This document shows, piece by piece, positions 44,435-53,949 of a stretch of 64,000 nucleotides of DNA. Under the pieces are notes generated by a model. It ran no database searches, was not told the origin of the DNA, and saw only the letters and a list, made by a program, of their open reading frames with translations. Made by a program: the position numbers and the translations under genes. Numbering within the stretch: the first letter of the stretch is position 1; the number at the start of each line of letters is the position of its first letter. Source of the stretch: Luteimonas kalidii (GTDB lineage Bacteria > Pseudomonadota > Gammaproteobacteria > Xanthomonadales > Xanthomonadaceae); the NCBI RefSeq assembly GCF_029887935.1, contig NZ_JARXRO010000020.1:527261-591260 (forward strand). The letters are read 5' to 3'.

Positions 44435-44485
44435 TGTTGGCGCGCACTCAAAACTGACCCAGGCTGCGCGTTGAAAATTGACCTG
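44435..44485. mobile_element. Solo IS21-like terminal sequence
   Basis: TGTTGGCGCGCACTCAAAAC is followed by CTGACCCAGGCTGCGCG and then TTGAAAATTGACC. The TGTTGG tip and two tandem CAAAACTGACC/GAAAATTGACC units are what the ends of IS21-family elements look like. No transposase or istB remnant accompanies it, so it would be a solo end left after deletion or recombination. It lies 16 bases after fcl, at the right border of the lower-GC gmd-fcl segment. Confidence 0.45.
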
Positions 44486-44527
44486 CCCGGGCAGGTCACG
44501 TTATCGTCCTTCGCGGTTACATGTGTG

Positions 44528-46738
44528 TTATGGACTGTCGCCCAGCAGCGCGATGCCCAGCGCGTCACGCGTGCCGACCACCCGCGACCGGTGCCGCGCT
44601 TCGTCTTCCGCCATCTGCCAGGTGTGGAATCCCGCTTGGCCGCTGCGGTAGCGGACGAAGTTGAATCCGTCCATCGACAGGACGTCCAGCCCGGCGTCGT
44701 GGCAGCGGAGGATGAAGTCCGAGTCCGAACCGCCGCGCCGCCGTTCGGAGAAGGGTATGTCCCGAAGCACCTGCGCCTTGCCGCCCAGCGTGCCGCCGGC
44801 CACGAGCGCCGTGCGCGAGCGGATCGCTTCGTGGACGTGGTTGGCGTAGTGCGCCCACTGGGGGTCCCAGAGCAGTTCGTCGACGCGCTCCAGGTAGTTG
44901 AACATCGGGGACTTTCCGAACACGGCGTGGTCGCCGGTCCGCTGGTACAGCATGATGTCGCCGAGATACTCGCGACCATAGAGATCGTCGTCGTCGACCT
45001 TGGTCCAGTAGGGGGCATCGGTGTGCGCCGCCGCGAAATTCAGGCATGCGCCGAGGCTGCAGTTCGATCCCATTTCAAGGAAGGTGATGGCTTCGCCCTC
45101 CCGGACCATGGACGTCAGGTCGCGCCGCGGGATGCTGTCGCCGTGGACGACGACGACGAGCTCCTTGGCGGGGTAGGCATCGCGGCGGAACCGTTCGATA
45201 CAGTCCTGGAGCCGCTCCGGGCGCATGGTGGCCAGCAGACACGCGATCTTCGGCTCATCGGCCTGGAATCCCGCATCGGTGTCCCCGAGCAGACTGGAAA
45301 TCCTCTGCAGCCGGTGGGCGACCGTGTGCGAGTGCATCAGCCCCCGCCAGGACCGGTGGCGCCAGCGTTCGGCTGCTAGTGGATCCGACAGTAGCGCCGC
45401 CAGCGCATCGACCGGCTCACCACCACCCTGGTCGAGCACGGGCAGCCCGAACTCGTCCAGCACGGCCTGGTTCCCGTCCAGTCGGGCGACGATGCTTCCG
45501 CAGGCGGCTGCCTGCAGCATGCGCTGGACACTGTGCGATCGTCCCGCGATTGGCTCGTTCGCGAAGACTTCCGCACCCTGGACCCGGTTGAGTGCCAGCC
45601 GGTCGTGCCGGTCCAGGCACCCCACCACGTACCGCCTGAACTCCGGACTGTCGGCCAGACGGATGCGGCCGAACTCCCAGCGGCTTTCCGCCACGAGCAG
45701 GCGGTGTTGCTGCAGCCTGCGCAGCACCGGAAGCTCGTGAAGCCGTTCCCCCTGCAGGTCCCACCAGCCATCAAATGTGATGCGATCCGAAAGCGACGCG
45801 GCCGCCAGTTGCAGGCCCGGGCCGCGCAGCCGATTGTGGAGCGCCGGCTGGATCGCCGGTGGCAGGTACTCGACCGGGTGTCGGGTCGCATTGGCGAGCG
45901 CTGCGGCCGTCGCGGAGTCCGCCGCGCACAACAGGTCGGCATGCTCTGCGAGCCAGGCGAACTGGGCAAGATTGGCGATCGTGTCGCGATACCACACGAC
46001 CACGCGGATGCCGACCTGCCTGCAGTGTTCCAGCAGTCGGAGCAGCGACTCCTTGCGGCCGTCGCGCGTCAGCGCATAGCGCCAGTGCCGGTGCTCGACA
46101 TGCCACACCGGTTCGATCAACAGGAACCTGGGCCGTTCCCGGGACAGGGTCGACTCCCAGTCGTCGTCCTTCAACGCGAGGACGCGGGCATCGAAGGCGA
46201 GATCGAGCTGGAGGTCCGGGCTGCCGATGAACGCAATCGTCGGAGGCGCGGCCTTCCAGCCGAGATACCCGGGGATCTCGGCTGGTGAAGGGGCGCGCAG
46301 GATGTCGAGGACGCGATCGTTGACCACGCCTTCAAGACCTGCACCGAAGTCGAGCAACCGGAAGGTGGCGTTGTCGGACTCGATGTCGCCCTTCTGTGGC
46401 CGCAGCAGCCCGGGTGCGAGTCCTCCGGCGCCTGCGTATGCACCTTCACCCGGGTCGCCGGGGGTGGAATCCACCCCTCGCGGCGCGAGTCTCGACATCG
46501 CCCAGCGCAGCGGTGCGGTCACGCGCCATGAGCGGCTGCGCAGCAGGCCCTCGCGTTCGACCACCAACGCGGCGTTCCTGGCGCGCTCGTCCGCCAGTGC
46601 AGATTCGAATTTGCGGATGCGGGCGCGCCCTTCGTCCGGGTCCGGACGTGCAGGAAGGTCAGCCGGTCGCTCGACATCAGGATTCAACGGGTGGTCCTCC
46701 ACGTCCTGCGAAGCGTCGACGCCTGCGGCCGCGGCCAT
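44528..46738 (-). CDS. Two-domain glycosyltransferase, paralogue of the 29.5-kb gene
   Basis: A 736-residue protein with the same layout as the gene at 29529. It has a charged N-terminal helix, LRSRSWRVTAPLRWAMS, a CgeB-like domain (RFLLIEPVWHVEHRHW; WEFGRIRLADSPEFRRY) and a C-terminal GT2-type domain. The last starts CLLATMRPERLQDCIERF (about 495) and has the metal motif KVDDDDLYGREYLGD (about 580), then VAGGTLGGKAQ. It is predicted to transfer one or two sugars to the O-chain. It is on the opposite strand to the rest of the locus and shares its direction with wecB. GC is higher than in the adjoining gmd-fcl segment. Confidence 0.82.
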   Translation of the reverse strand: MAAAAGVDASQDVEDHPLNPDVERPADLPARPDPDEGRARIRKFESALADERARNAALVVEREGLLRSRSWRVTAPLRWAMSRLAPRGVDSTPGDPGEGAYAGAGGLAPGLLRPQKGDIESDNATFRLLDFGAGLEGVVNDRVLDILRAPSPAEIPGYLGWKAAPPTIAFIGSPDLQLDLAFDARVLALKDDDWESTLSRERPRFLLIEPVWHVEHRHWRYALTRDGRKESLLRLLEHCRQVGIRVVVWYRDTIANLAQFAWLAEHADLLCAADSATAAALANATRHPVEYLPPAIQPALHNRLRGPGLQLAAASLSDRITFDGWWDLQGERLHELPVLRRLQQHRLLVAESRWEFGRIRLADSPEFRRYVVGCLDRHDRLALNRVQGAEVFANEPIAGRSHSVQRMLQAAACGSIVARLDGNQAVLDEFGLPVLDQGGGEPVDALAALLSDPLAAERWRHRSWRGLMHSHTVAHRLQRISSLLGDTDAGFQADEPKIACLLATMRPERLQDCIERFRRDAYPAKELVVVVHGDSIPRRDLTSMVREGEAITFLEMGSNCSLGACLNFAAAHTDAPYWTKVDDDDLYGREYLGDIMLYQRTGDHAVFGKSPMFNYLERVDELLWDPQWAHYANHVHEAIRSRTALVAGGTLGGKAQVLRDIPFSERRRGGSDSDFILRCHDAGLDVLSMDGFNFVRYRSGQAGFHTWQMAEDEARHRSRVVGTRDALGIALLGDSP

Positions 46739-46838
46739 TGCGGCGCGTCACTCCGGAGCTCGTCGCCTGCGTACGCAGGCGGAGTTCCCCGATGAGGGTG
46801 ACCAACGCACCACAATCCGCCGCGACCGCCGGCAGTGA

Positions 46839-47981
46839 TCACCGGCTTCCCCTGCCGGCAGCATATTGCAGCATGATCGAGGCGATCCGGTCGGCTGCGC
46901 GCCCATCCCCGTACGGGTTCCGGGCCTGCGCCATGGCGGCGTGGGCTGCCGGGTCGTCCAGTACCTGGAACGCGGCCTCGACGATGCGTGTGCTCGCGGT
47001 GCCGACGAGGCGGGCGGTGCCGGCTTCCAAGGCCTCCGGGCGCTCTGTGGTGTCGCGCATGACGAGGACGGGTTTGCCCAGCGCGGGTGCTTCTTCCTGG
47101 ATCCCACCCGAATCGGTGATGACCAGATGGGCACGGGACATCAGGTATACGAATGGAAGGTAGTCCAGCGGTTCGATCAGATGGATGCCCGGTTGATCGC
47201 CTAGTAGCCGATAGACGGGTTCCTGCACGCTGGGGTTCAGGTGGACGGGATAGACGACCTGGACGTCGCCGCGCGCGGCAATGGCCCGCAAGGCGAGACA
47301 GATCTGCTCGAATCCCTGACCGAAATTCTCGCGGCGATGGCCGGTTGCGAGCACCAGCCGCTTGCCCGCCTCCAGGAACGGGAACCGTGCCGCCAGAGCA
47401 GCCTCAAGTTGGGGGGCCCGCCTGATCCTGTCGGTCGCCATGACCAGTGCGTCGATAACGGTGTTGCCGACCACGTGGATATGCTCCCCGGGCACGCCTT
47501 CCGCCTCCAGATTCGCCCTGGAACGTTCCGTCGGTGCGAAATGCCACCTGGCCAGCGCGTCGGTGAGCTTGCGGTTCGCCTCCTCGGGCCAGGGAGCATC
47601 CAGGTCCCCGGTGCGCAGACCCGCCTCCACGTGGGCGACAGGAACGCGGTGGTAGAACGCGGCCAGCGCGGTGGCGAGCGTGGTGGTGGTATCCCCGTGT
47701 ACGAGGACGACATCGGGCCTGCGCCGCGAGATGACTTCGTCCATCCCTTCGAGGATGCGGGCCGTCAGCGCCGACAGGCTCTGGCCGGGCTGCATCAGGT
47801 CGAGATCGTCGTCGGGGACGATCCTGAACAGGGCCAGGGCCTGATCGAGCATCTCACGATGCTGCGCGGTCACCGCGACGCACACGTCCATGGCGTCCGT
47901 CGCCCTGAGCGCTGCGACCACCGGCGCCATCTTGATGGCTTCCGGGCGCGTGCCGAACACCACCATGGCGCGGTTACGCAT
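46839..47981 (-). CDS. wecB: UDP-N-acetylglucosamine 2-epimerase (non-hydrolysing)
   Basis: A 380-residue epimerase interconverting UDP-GlcNAc and UDP-ManNAc. [19 protein letters not shown] opens the protein, [19 protein letters not shown] is the UDP-binding loop, [12 protein letters not shown] and [12 protein letters not shown] follow, and [15 protein letters not shown] and [17 protein letters not shown] are the C-terminal substrate blocks. It could feed ManNAc into the polysaccharide. No WecC-type dehydrogenase specific for ManNAc is seen, only the TviB-type enzyme. It is the last gene before the conserved etf pair and marks the right border of the locus. Confidence 0.95.
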   Translation of the reverse strand: MRNRAMVVFGTRPEAIKMAPVVAALRATDAMDVCVAVTAQHREMLDQALALFRIVPDDDLDLMQPGQSLSALTARILEGMDEVISRRRPDVVLVHGDTTTTLATALAAFYHRVPVAHVEAGLRTGDLDAPWPEEANRKLTDALARWHFAPTERSRANLEAEGVPGEHIHVVGNTVIDALVMATDRIRRAPQLEAALAARFPFLEAGKRLVLATGHRRENFGQGFEQICLALRAIAARGDVQVVYPVHLNPSVQEPVYRLLGDQPGIHLIEPLDYLPFVYLMSRAHLVITDSGGIQEEAPALGKPVLVMRDTTERPEALEAGTARLVGTASTRIVEAAFQVLDDPAAHAAMAQARNPYGDGRAADRIASIMLQYAAGRGSR

Positions 47982-48044
47982 GCAGGCTCCCCGCGCCGAC
48001 GCCGTCCCGGTTGCGTTCGCGGGGACAGCCGGAGTCCAGAGCGC

Positions 48045-48986
48045 TCAGATCGCCGCCTCGAGTGCTGGAAGCAACGTGAACAAATCCCCCACCAGCCCGA
48101 TATCCGCGATCTCGAAGATCGCCGCGTCCGGATCCTTGTTGATCGCGACGATCGTGCCGGCGTCCTTGATGCCGGTCAGGTGCTGGATCGCACCGGAGAT
48201 GCCGATCGCCACGTACAGTTCGGGAGCGATGATCTTGCCGGTCTGTCCCACCTGCAGCTCGTTGGGCACGTAGCCGGCGTCGACCGCGGCGCGCGAGGCG
48301 CCCACTGCCGCGCCGAGCCGGTCGGCGAGCTTATAGATGATCTCGAAGTTCTCCTTCGAACCCACGCCGCGTCCGCCCGAGACCACGCGCTTGGCGCCCT
48401 GCAGGTCGGGGCGGTCGGACTTGGCCTGTGCCAGACCGATGAAGCGGGTATGCGTGGGCAGTTCGACCTCGATGCTGGCCGCCTCTACCGGAGCCGCATC
48501 GCCCTGGGCCGCTTCCGGCCAGGAGGCGGTGCGAATCGTGGCGACCACGGCCTGGTCCGCGGGCGCCTCGACGGTCACCACTGCGTTGCCGGCGTAGATC
48601 GGGCGCTTGAACACGTGCGCGGATTCGACCGACATCAGGTCGGACACCTGTGCCACGCCGAGCAGCGCGGCCACGCAGGGCGCCAGGTCCTTGCCGAAGG
48701 TGGTGCTGGGCAGGAACACGTGGCTGTAGCCGTCGGCCAGGCGCGCGACCTGGGGCGCCAGCATCTGGGCCACCGGGTGCGCGTTGGCGGCGTTCGCCAC
48801 CGTCAGCACGCGGGACACGCCGGCGATGCGCGCGGCTTCGGCCGCGACCACGTCCGGTTCCGACGCCAGTACGGCGACGTCGATGGCCTCCGGCGACAGC
48901 GCCTGCGCCGCGCTCACGGTGCGCGCCGTGGCCGCGTTGAGCCGGCCGTCGAGATGTTCGGCGATGACGAGGACCTTGGCCATCAC
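48045..48986 (-). CDS. etfA: Electron transfer flavoprotein alpha subunit
   Basis: A 313-residue ETF alpha subunit. The C-terminal FAD domain shows [65 protein letters not shown] and [18 protein letters not shown], all diagnostic. The heterodimer accepts electrons from acyl-CoA and other dehydrogenases and passes them to ETF-ubiquinone oxidoreductase. Its ATG overlaps the etfB stop by four bases, so the two are translationally coupled. In xanthomonads etfA is the conserved right flank of the LPS locus. Confidence 0.96.
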   Translation of the reverse strand: MMAKVLVIAEHLDGRLNAATARTVSAAQALSPEAIDVAVLASEPDVVAAEAARIAGVSRVLTVANAANAHPVAQMLAPQVARLADGYSHVFLPSTTFGKDLAPCVAALLGVAQVSDLMSVESAHVFKRPIYAGNAVVTVEAPADQAVVATIRTASWPEAAQGDAAPVEAASIEVELPTHTRFIGLAQAKSDRPDLQGAKRVVSGGRGVGSKENFEIIYKLADRLGAAVGASRAAVDAGYVPNELQVGQTGKIIAPELYVAIGISGAIQHLTGIKDAGTIVAINKDPDAAIFEIADIGLVGDLFTLLPALEAAI

Positions 48987-49729
48987 AGCAACCCCTTCTG
49001 CTTGAGCGCGGCCACCAGTTCGGCCGCATCCTTGACCATCACGCCCTTGCTGCGCCCGCCCGGAGCGGCGTAATGGGTGGTCTTGAGGAAATCCGCCGGC
49101 TCGATGCCGAGCTCGGACAGCTGCAGCGTCTCCATCGGCTTGCTCTTGGCCTTCATGATGTCGGGCAGCTTGATGAAGCGCGGCTCGTTCAGGCGCAGGT
49201 CGGTCGTGACGACGGCGGGCAGATCGACCTCCAGCGTCTCCAGCCCGGCATCGACCTCACGCGTGACCGTGGCCTTGCCGTCAGCGATTTCCAGCTTCGA
49301 CGCGAACGTCGCCTGCGGCCGGCCCCAGAGGGTGGCCAGCATCTGGCCGGTCTGGTTGGCGTCGTCGTCGATCGCCTGCTTGCCCAGGATCACCAGGTCG
49401 GGCGACTCCTTCTCCACCAGCTTCAGCAGCGTACGCGCCGCGGTGAGCGGCTGGATCGCCTGGTCGGTGACCACATGGATGGCGCGGTTGGCGCCCATCG
49501 CCAGGCCGTTGCGCAGGTGCGCGGCCGCATCGGCCGGCGCGATGGTGGCCACCACCACCTCGGTCGCGACGCCCTTGTCGCGCAGCCGCAGCGCCTCTTC
49601 CAGCGCGATCTCGTCGAACGGGTTGGCGGAGAGCTTCACGCCGTCGGTGACCACACCCGATCCATCCGGCTTGACCTGGATACGGACGTTGTAGTCGACC
49701 ACGCGCTTGTAGGCGACGAGGATCTTCAT
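48983..49729 (-). CDS. etfB: Electron transfer flavoprotein beta subunit
   Basis: A 248-residue ETF beta subunit. The start MKILVAYKRVVDYNVRIQVK and the central LGKQAIDDDANQTGQMLATLWG (AMP-binding loop) are family signatures; so are NPFDEIALEEALRLRDKG and EVDLPAVVTTDLRLNEPRFIKLPDIM with the recognition-loop region. It pairs with etfA, from which it is separated by a four-base overlap. It is transcribed first and is divergent from the CoA-transferase genes. Confidence 0.96.
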   Translation of the reverse strand: MKILVAYKRVVDYNVRIQVKPDGSGVVTDGVKLSANPFDEIALEEALRLRDKGVATEVVVATIAPADAAAHLRNGLAMGANRAIHVVTDQAIQPLTAARTLLKLVEKESPDLVILGKQAIDDDANQTGQMLATLWGRPQATFASKLEIADGKATVTREVDAGLETLEVDLPAVVTTDLRLNEPRFIKLPDIMKAKSKPMETLQLSELGIEPADFLKTTHYAAPGGRSKGVMVKDAAELVAALKQKGLL

Positions 49730-49953
49730 CGGGGTGGGGGTCCTTGGGGACGCGGCGCGGGACGCCGGAGTGCCGCGATTTTACCGGCCCCCGACCCGGG
49801 GCGCGACCCCGCTGTCGGGTCACGCCGGCGGCCCGTTCCCCGACCGCCGTGTGGTGGGCGCATCCGCTGCGCACGCAGGCGGCGCACGAAGGGCAAGATG
49901 TCGGTGCAGTCCCGGCTGGTTAGAATCCCCGCATTCGTGACGACGAGACCCGC

Positions 49954-50666
49954 ATGGCCACTTCCAAACGATTTCCCGGCGCCCGGGCTGCACTGGCCGA
50001 CCTGGTGACCGACGGCCAGACGCTCGCGGTCGGTGGCTTCGGCCTGTGCGGCATCCCCGAGGCGCTGATCGCCGCGCTGCGCGATTCGGGCGTCACCGGG
50101 CTCACGGTCATCTCCAACAACGCCGGGGTCGACGGCTTCGGTCTCGGCCAACTGCTGGAGACCCGCCAGATCCGCAAGATGATTTCCTCTTACGTGGGGG
50201 AGAACAAGGAATTCGAACGCCAGTACCTGGGCGGCGAACTGGAGCTCGAGTTCAATCCCCAGGGCACGCTGGCCGAGCGCCTGCGCGCCGGCGGCGCCGG
50301 CATCCCGGCCTTCTTCACCCGGACCGGGTACGGCACGGTCGTGGCCGAGGGCAAGGAAACCCGGCAGTTCGACGATGGCCACTGGTACGTGCTGGAGACC
50401 GCGCTCAAGGCCGATCTCGCCCTGGTCAAGGCCTGGAAGGCCGACGAAGCGGGCAATCTCGTATTCCGCAAGACCGCGCGCAACTTCAACCCGGCCTGCG
50501 CGATGGCGGGCAAGGTCTGCGTCGCCGAGGTCGAGGAGATCGTGGCCACCGGACAGCTGGAACCGGACCACGTCCACCTGCCGGGCATCTACGTCGATCG
50601 CCTGGTCCTGAACCCGACCCCCGAAAAGCGCATCGAACAGCGCACCGTGCGCCAGGAGACCCGCTG

Positions 50667-50667
<1 letters not shown>
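49954..50667 (+). CDS. scoA: 3-oxoacid CoA-transferase subunit A
   Basis: A 237-residue family I CoA-transferase alpha subunit: [19 protein letters not shown] near residue 28, [34 protein letters not shown] and [13 protein letters not shown] are the usual blocks. With subunit B it moves CoA between succinyl-CoA and acetoacetate (SCOT), allowing use of ketone bodies or polyhydroxybutyrate products and of acetoacetate from tyrosine breakdown. TAGAAT at 49921-49926 is a plausible -10 element. Its stop overlaps the next ATG by one base. Confidence 0.94.
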
Positions 50668-51302
<635 letters not shown>

Positions 51303-51303
51303 T

Positions 51304-51325
51304 GGCCTGCTTTCAGGCCTCGTTT
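51304..51325 (+). terminator. Probable intrinsic terminator after the CoA-transferase pair
   Basis: GGCCTG (51304-51309) pairs with CAGGCC (51314-51319) around the loop CTTT, followed by TCGTTT. The stem is short but GC-rich and correctly placed, starting two bases after the stop codon. Confidence 0.5.
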
Positions 51326-51408
51326 AGCTACCGGCCAGCCGGGAGCGCGCGTATGCTGCGACACTGTCCGCCGCAGGGGCGGCATTTCTCCACTTTTCGG
51401 GACGCGAC

Positions 51409-53802
51409 ATGCGCAAACATCTTCTGGGCCTGATGCTGGTCGCCGGGTTGGCCGGCTGCACGTCGGAGTCCGACTCCGATCCCGCGGCGGCTGCAGTGCC
51501 CAAGACCGCGGATTCTCCGGCATCCGGTTCGCTGCCCACGGGCGAATCGCTGGCGGCGCTGCGTGGTTCGCCAACGAGCTTCGCGTCGCTGCCCGACCGG
51601 GGCGAACTGCTGTCCTATGGCGGCGCGCGCAAGAGCCGGCAGTCCGGTGCGTATACCTATCACCCGGTCGCCCTGAGCGAAGCGCATGCGCTCAATGCAA
51701 TCGGGAGTGGTGAGCTGGTCTTGGCCACGCCCGACGGCGAGCCGGTGAAGATCAAGTACGAGCGCCACGAAGAGCAGCCCGACGGGAACTGGACCTGGAT
51801 CGGCCGCAACGCCGATGGATCCAGCGCGATCCTGACCTTCGGCGAGAAGGCCGTGTTCGGCATGATCTCGCGCGGCGACGACTACTACCGCGTCCGCACC
51901 GACCGGACCGGTGCGTGGGTGGTGGAGACCGACCGCAGCCTGCTGGCTTCCAACGGTGGTCGCCGCGAAAACGGGTCCGACTTCCTGCTCCCGCCCGAAG
52001 CCAGTGCGCTGACCGCCGCCGCCGCTCGCCATCTGTCGAAGGCCGCGCCATCCGCATCTGCGGATGTTTCCACCAAGGCAGCGGCGGTGATCGACGTGCT
52101 GATCGGCTATTCCAGTGGTTTGGCGAGTGTCTACGGCAGCCAGTCTGCCGCGGCGACTTTCGTGACGAGCCTGGTGGCCCTGACCAACTCGGCCTACGCG
52201 AACAGTGGCGTGAACATGCGTCTGCGCACGGTGCACACGCTGCAGGTCAACTATGCCGACACCTCGGACAATCAGGATGCGTTGCAGCAGCTGACCGGCT
52301 ATGACGCCGATGCCCAGCAGCCGATCACGCCCAATTCGGCCTTCAGCGCATTGCGCGAGGCGCGCGAAGAGTACGGCGCGGACCTGGTCGCATTCGTGCG
52401 TCGTTATCGTGAGCCGGAACAGGATGGTTGCGGCATCGCCTGGTTGCTGGGCATGAACGGCTCGGGCATTTCCGCCGACGACGATGCAGGGTTCGGCTAC
52501 GCGGTGGTCAGTGACGGCGAGGATCGCGACGAAAGCGACAACAACACCTACTTCTGTAGCGATTTCTCGCTCGCGCACGAACTTGGCCACCTGATGGGGC
52601 AGGCGCACAACGAGGAGGATGCGCTCGACGAGGGTGCCCACGAGTATTCCTACGGATACCGCGAGGCATCAGCGACCGGCTTCCATACCATCATGGCGTA
52701 CCCGTCCGGCACGTCCCAGGTGGAGATTCCCAACTTCGCCAATCCCCAGGTCACGCGATCCTCGCGTCCGACGGGCGTAGCGGGCGAGGCGGACAATGCC
52801 CGCAGCATGAACCTGACCATGCCCATCATCGGGCAGTTCAGGGAGACAGTGGTTCCGCTTCCGCAGGTTGCGCCCCGTGACGTCAACGGCGACGGGACGT
52901 CCGAACTGCTGTGGCGCCGGACCAACAGCGGCACGCAGAACTTCCGCTACTGGCGCATTTCCGCTACCGGGGCGGTGACCAAGAGCCCGTACTTCTCGTT
53001 CGATGTCCACTACATCCTGGCCGCGACGGGCGACTTCAATGGCGATGGCCTGCTCGACCTCGTGTGGGCGAATCCCACCACGGGACACGTCAGCATGCGG
53101 ATCGGCAATGGTTCGTCGTTCGGTACCCGGGTGGATCTGGGCAACGCGTACTCGGGCGGGTGGCGGATCGAGGGCGCCGGCGACGTGGATGGCGATGGGC
53201 GCGCCGAGTTGCTGTGGCGCCGGACCAATACCAACAGCGAGAATTTCCGCTACTGGAAGATCGCGTCCAACGGAGACATCACGAGGGGGCCGCTGCTGTC
53301 GTTCACGAACACGTACATGCTCGCGGCGACCGGCGACTTCAATGGGGATGGATTCCTCGACCTGGTGTGGGCCAGGCCTGCTTCCGGCCATACCACCATC
53401 AGGCTCGGGGATGGCGCGGGGTTCTCGACCAAGCTCGACCTCGGCAATCCGTACAGCGGCGGATGGCGGATCGATGGAACGGGCGACGTTGACGCCGACG
53501 GCCGGTCCGAAATCTTCTGGCGGCGCACGAATACCGACAGCGACAACTTCCGCTTCTGGCGCATTGCATCGAACGGAAACGTGACCAAGAGTGCCTATTT
53601 CTCGTTCTCCAGGCACTACATACTGGCGTCGACGGGCGACTTCAACGGTGACGGGAACGTGGACCTTGTGTGGGCGAACCCGAGCACCGGCCATGTGACG
53701 GTGCGTATCGGAAGCGGTACGTCGTTCGATTCGAAGCTTGACCTCGGTTCGCCGTACAGCACGAACAGTTCAAGCTGGCGGATCACCTCTCCCGGGAAGT
53801 GA
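51409..53802 (+). CDS. Secreted metalloprotease lipoprotein with three Ca-binding repeats
   Basis: A 797-residue exported protein. The signal MRKHLLGLMLVAGLAGC has a lipobox (LAGC, Cys17). Residues ~220-470 are a reprolysin-like zinc metalloprotease: HELGHLMGQAHN (about residue 390) gives the zinc His residues, and HTIMAYPS about 35 residues later is the Met-turn. Residues 491-793 are three 101-residue repeats, each with two Ca-binding DxNGDG/DxDGDG motifs of the FG-GAP/VCBS type. It probably degrades host or environmental protein at the cell surface or outside. TATGCT at 51352-51357 may be its -10 element. Confidence 0.87.
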   Translation: MRKHLLGLMLVAGLAGCTSESDSDPAAAAVPKTADSPASGSLPTGESLAALRGSPTSFASLPDRGELLSYGGARKSRQSGAYTYHPVALSEAHALNAIGSGELVLATPDGEPVKIKYERHEEQPDGNWTWIGRNADGSSAILTFGEKAVFGMISRGDDYYRVRTDRTGAWVVETDRSLLASNGGRRENGSDFLLPPEASALTAAAARHLSKAAPSASADVSTKAAAVIDVLIGYSSGLASVYGSQSAAATFVTSLVALTNSAYANSGVNMRLRTVHTLQVNYADTSDNQDALQQLTGYDADAQQPITPNSAFSALREAREEYGADLVAFVRRYREPEQDGCGIAWLLGMNGSGISADDDAGFGYAVVSDGEDRDESDNNTYFCSDFSLAHELGHLMGQAHNEEDALDEGAHEYSYGYREASATGFHTIMAYPSGTSQVEIPNFANPQVTRSSRPTGVAGEADNARSMNLTMPIIGQFRETVVPLPQVAPRDVNGDGTSELLWRRTNSGTQNFRYWRISATGAVTKSPYFSFDVHYILAATGDFNGDGLLDLVWANPTTGHVSMRIGNGSSFGTRVDLGNAYSGGWRIEGAGDVDGDGRAELLWRRTNTNSENFRYWKIASNGDITRGPLLSFTNTYMLAATGDFNGDGFLDLVWARPASGHTTIRLGDGAGFSTKLDLGNPYSGGWRIDGTGDVDADGRSEIFWRRTNTDSDNFRFWRIASNGNVTKSAYFSFSRHYILASTGDFNGDGNVDLVWANPSTGHVTVRIGSGTSFDSKLDLGSPYSTNSSSWRITSPGK
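52879..53787 (+). repeat. Three tandem 303-bp coding repeats in the metalloprotease
   Basis: Units start at 52879, 53182 and 53485, each exactly 303 bp (101 codons). Each unit begins with a Asp-Val-(Asn/Asp)-x-Asp-Gly motif, then LLWRRTN- or IFWRRTN-like sequence, and includes a second Gly-Asp-Phe-Asn-Gly-Asp-Gly motif about 50 codons later. The units are clearly related at DNA level, so repeat number could change by recombination. Confidence 0.85.
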
Positions 53803-53810
53803 TCGCGACC

Positions 53811-53840
53811 GCGCCGGGCCGCCGTTTCTCGGCCCGGCGC
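53811..53840. terminator. GC hairpin between convergent metalloprotease and cysH
   Basis: GCGCCGGGCCG (53811-53821) and its exact complement at 53830-53840 form an 11-bp stem with an eight-base loop. It lies between two converging genes and could end transcription in both directions, but neither side has a clear T-tract. Confidence 0.45.
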
Positions 53841-53949
53841 ACAATCGCATCGTGCCGACCGCAGGGGGTGTACCCGACCGTCGCGCGCGACACCACGTCG
53901 CAGGACGTGACACTCTCCCTGGCTGTGAACCGGTTGGTCGCGCGCGCTG

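Larger units (their letters stand above)
27915..47981. other. O-antigen/LPS biosynthesis locus between metB and etfA
   Basis: The region from the Wzm-like permease to wecB holds an ABC polysaccharide exporter, four predicted glycosyltransferases, three nucleotide-sugar pathways (TviB-type dehydrogenase, Gmd/Fcl, WecB), two methyltransferases and an asparagine-synthase-like protein. In xanthomonads the interval between metB and etfA is the known variable LPS locus, so position and content agree. GC falls from about 65-68% in the left half to about half in the 39.7-41.0 kb stretch, and it also contains IS remnants, all by eye. The exact sugar structure is not predictable from sequence. Confidence 0.85.

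Noticed and set aside
52879..53787. CRISPR-like or satellite interpretation of the regular 303-bp repeat
   Set aside because: The units are in frame, translate into FG-GAP/VCBS-type Ca-binding repeats and have no spacers.
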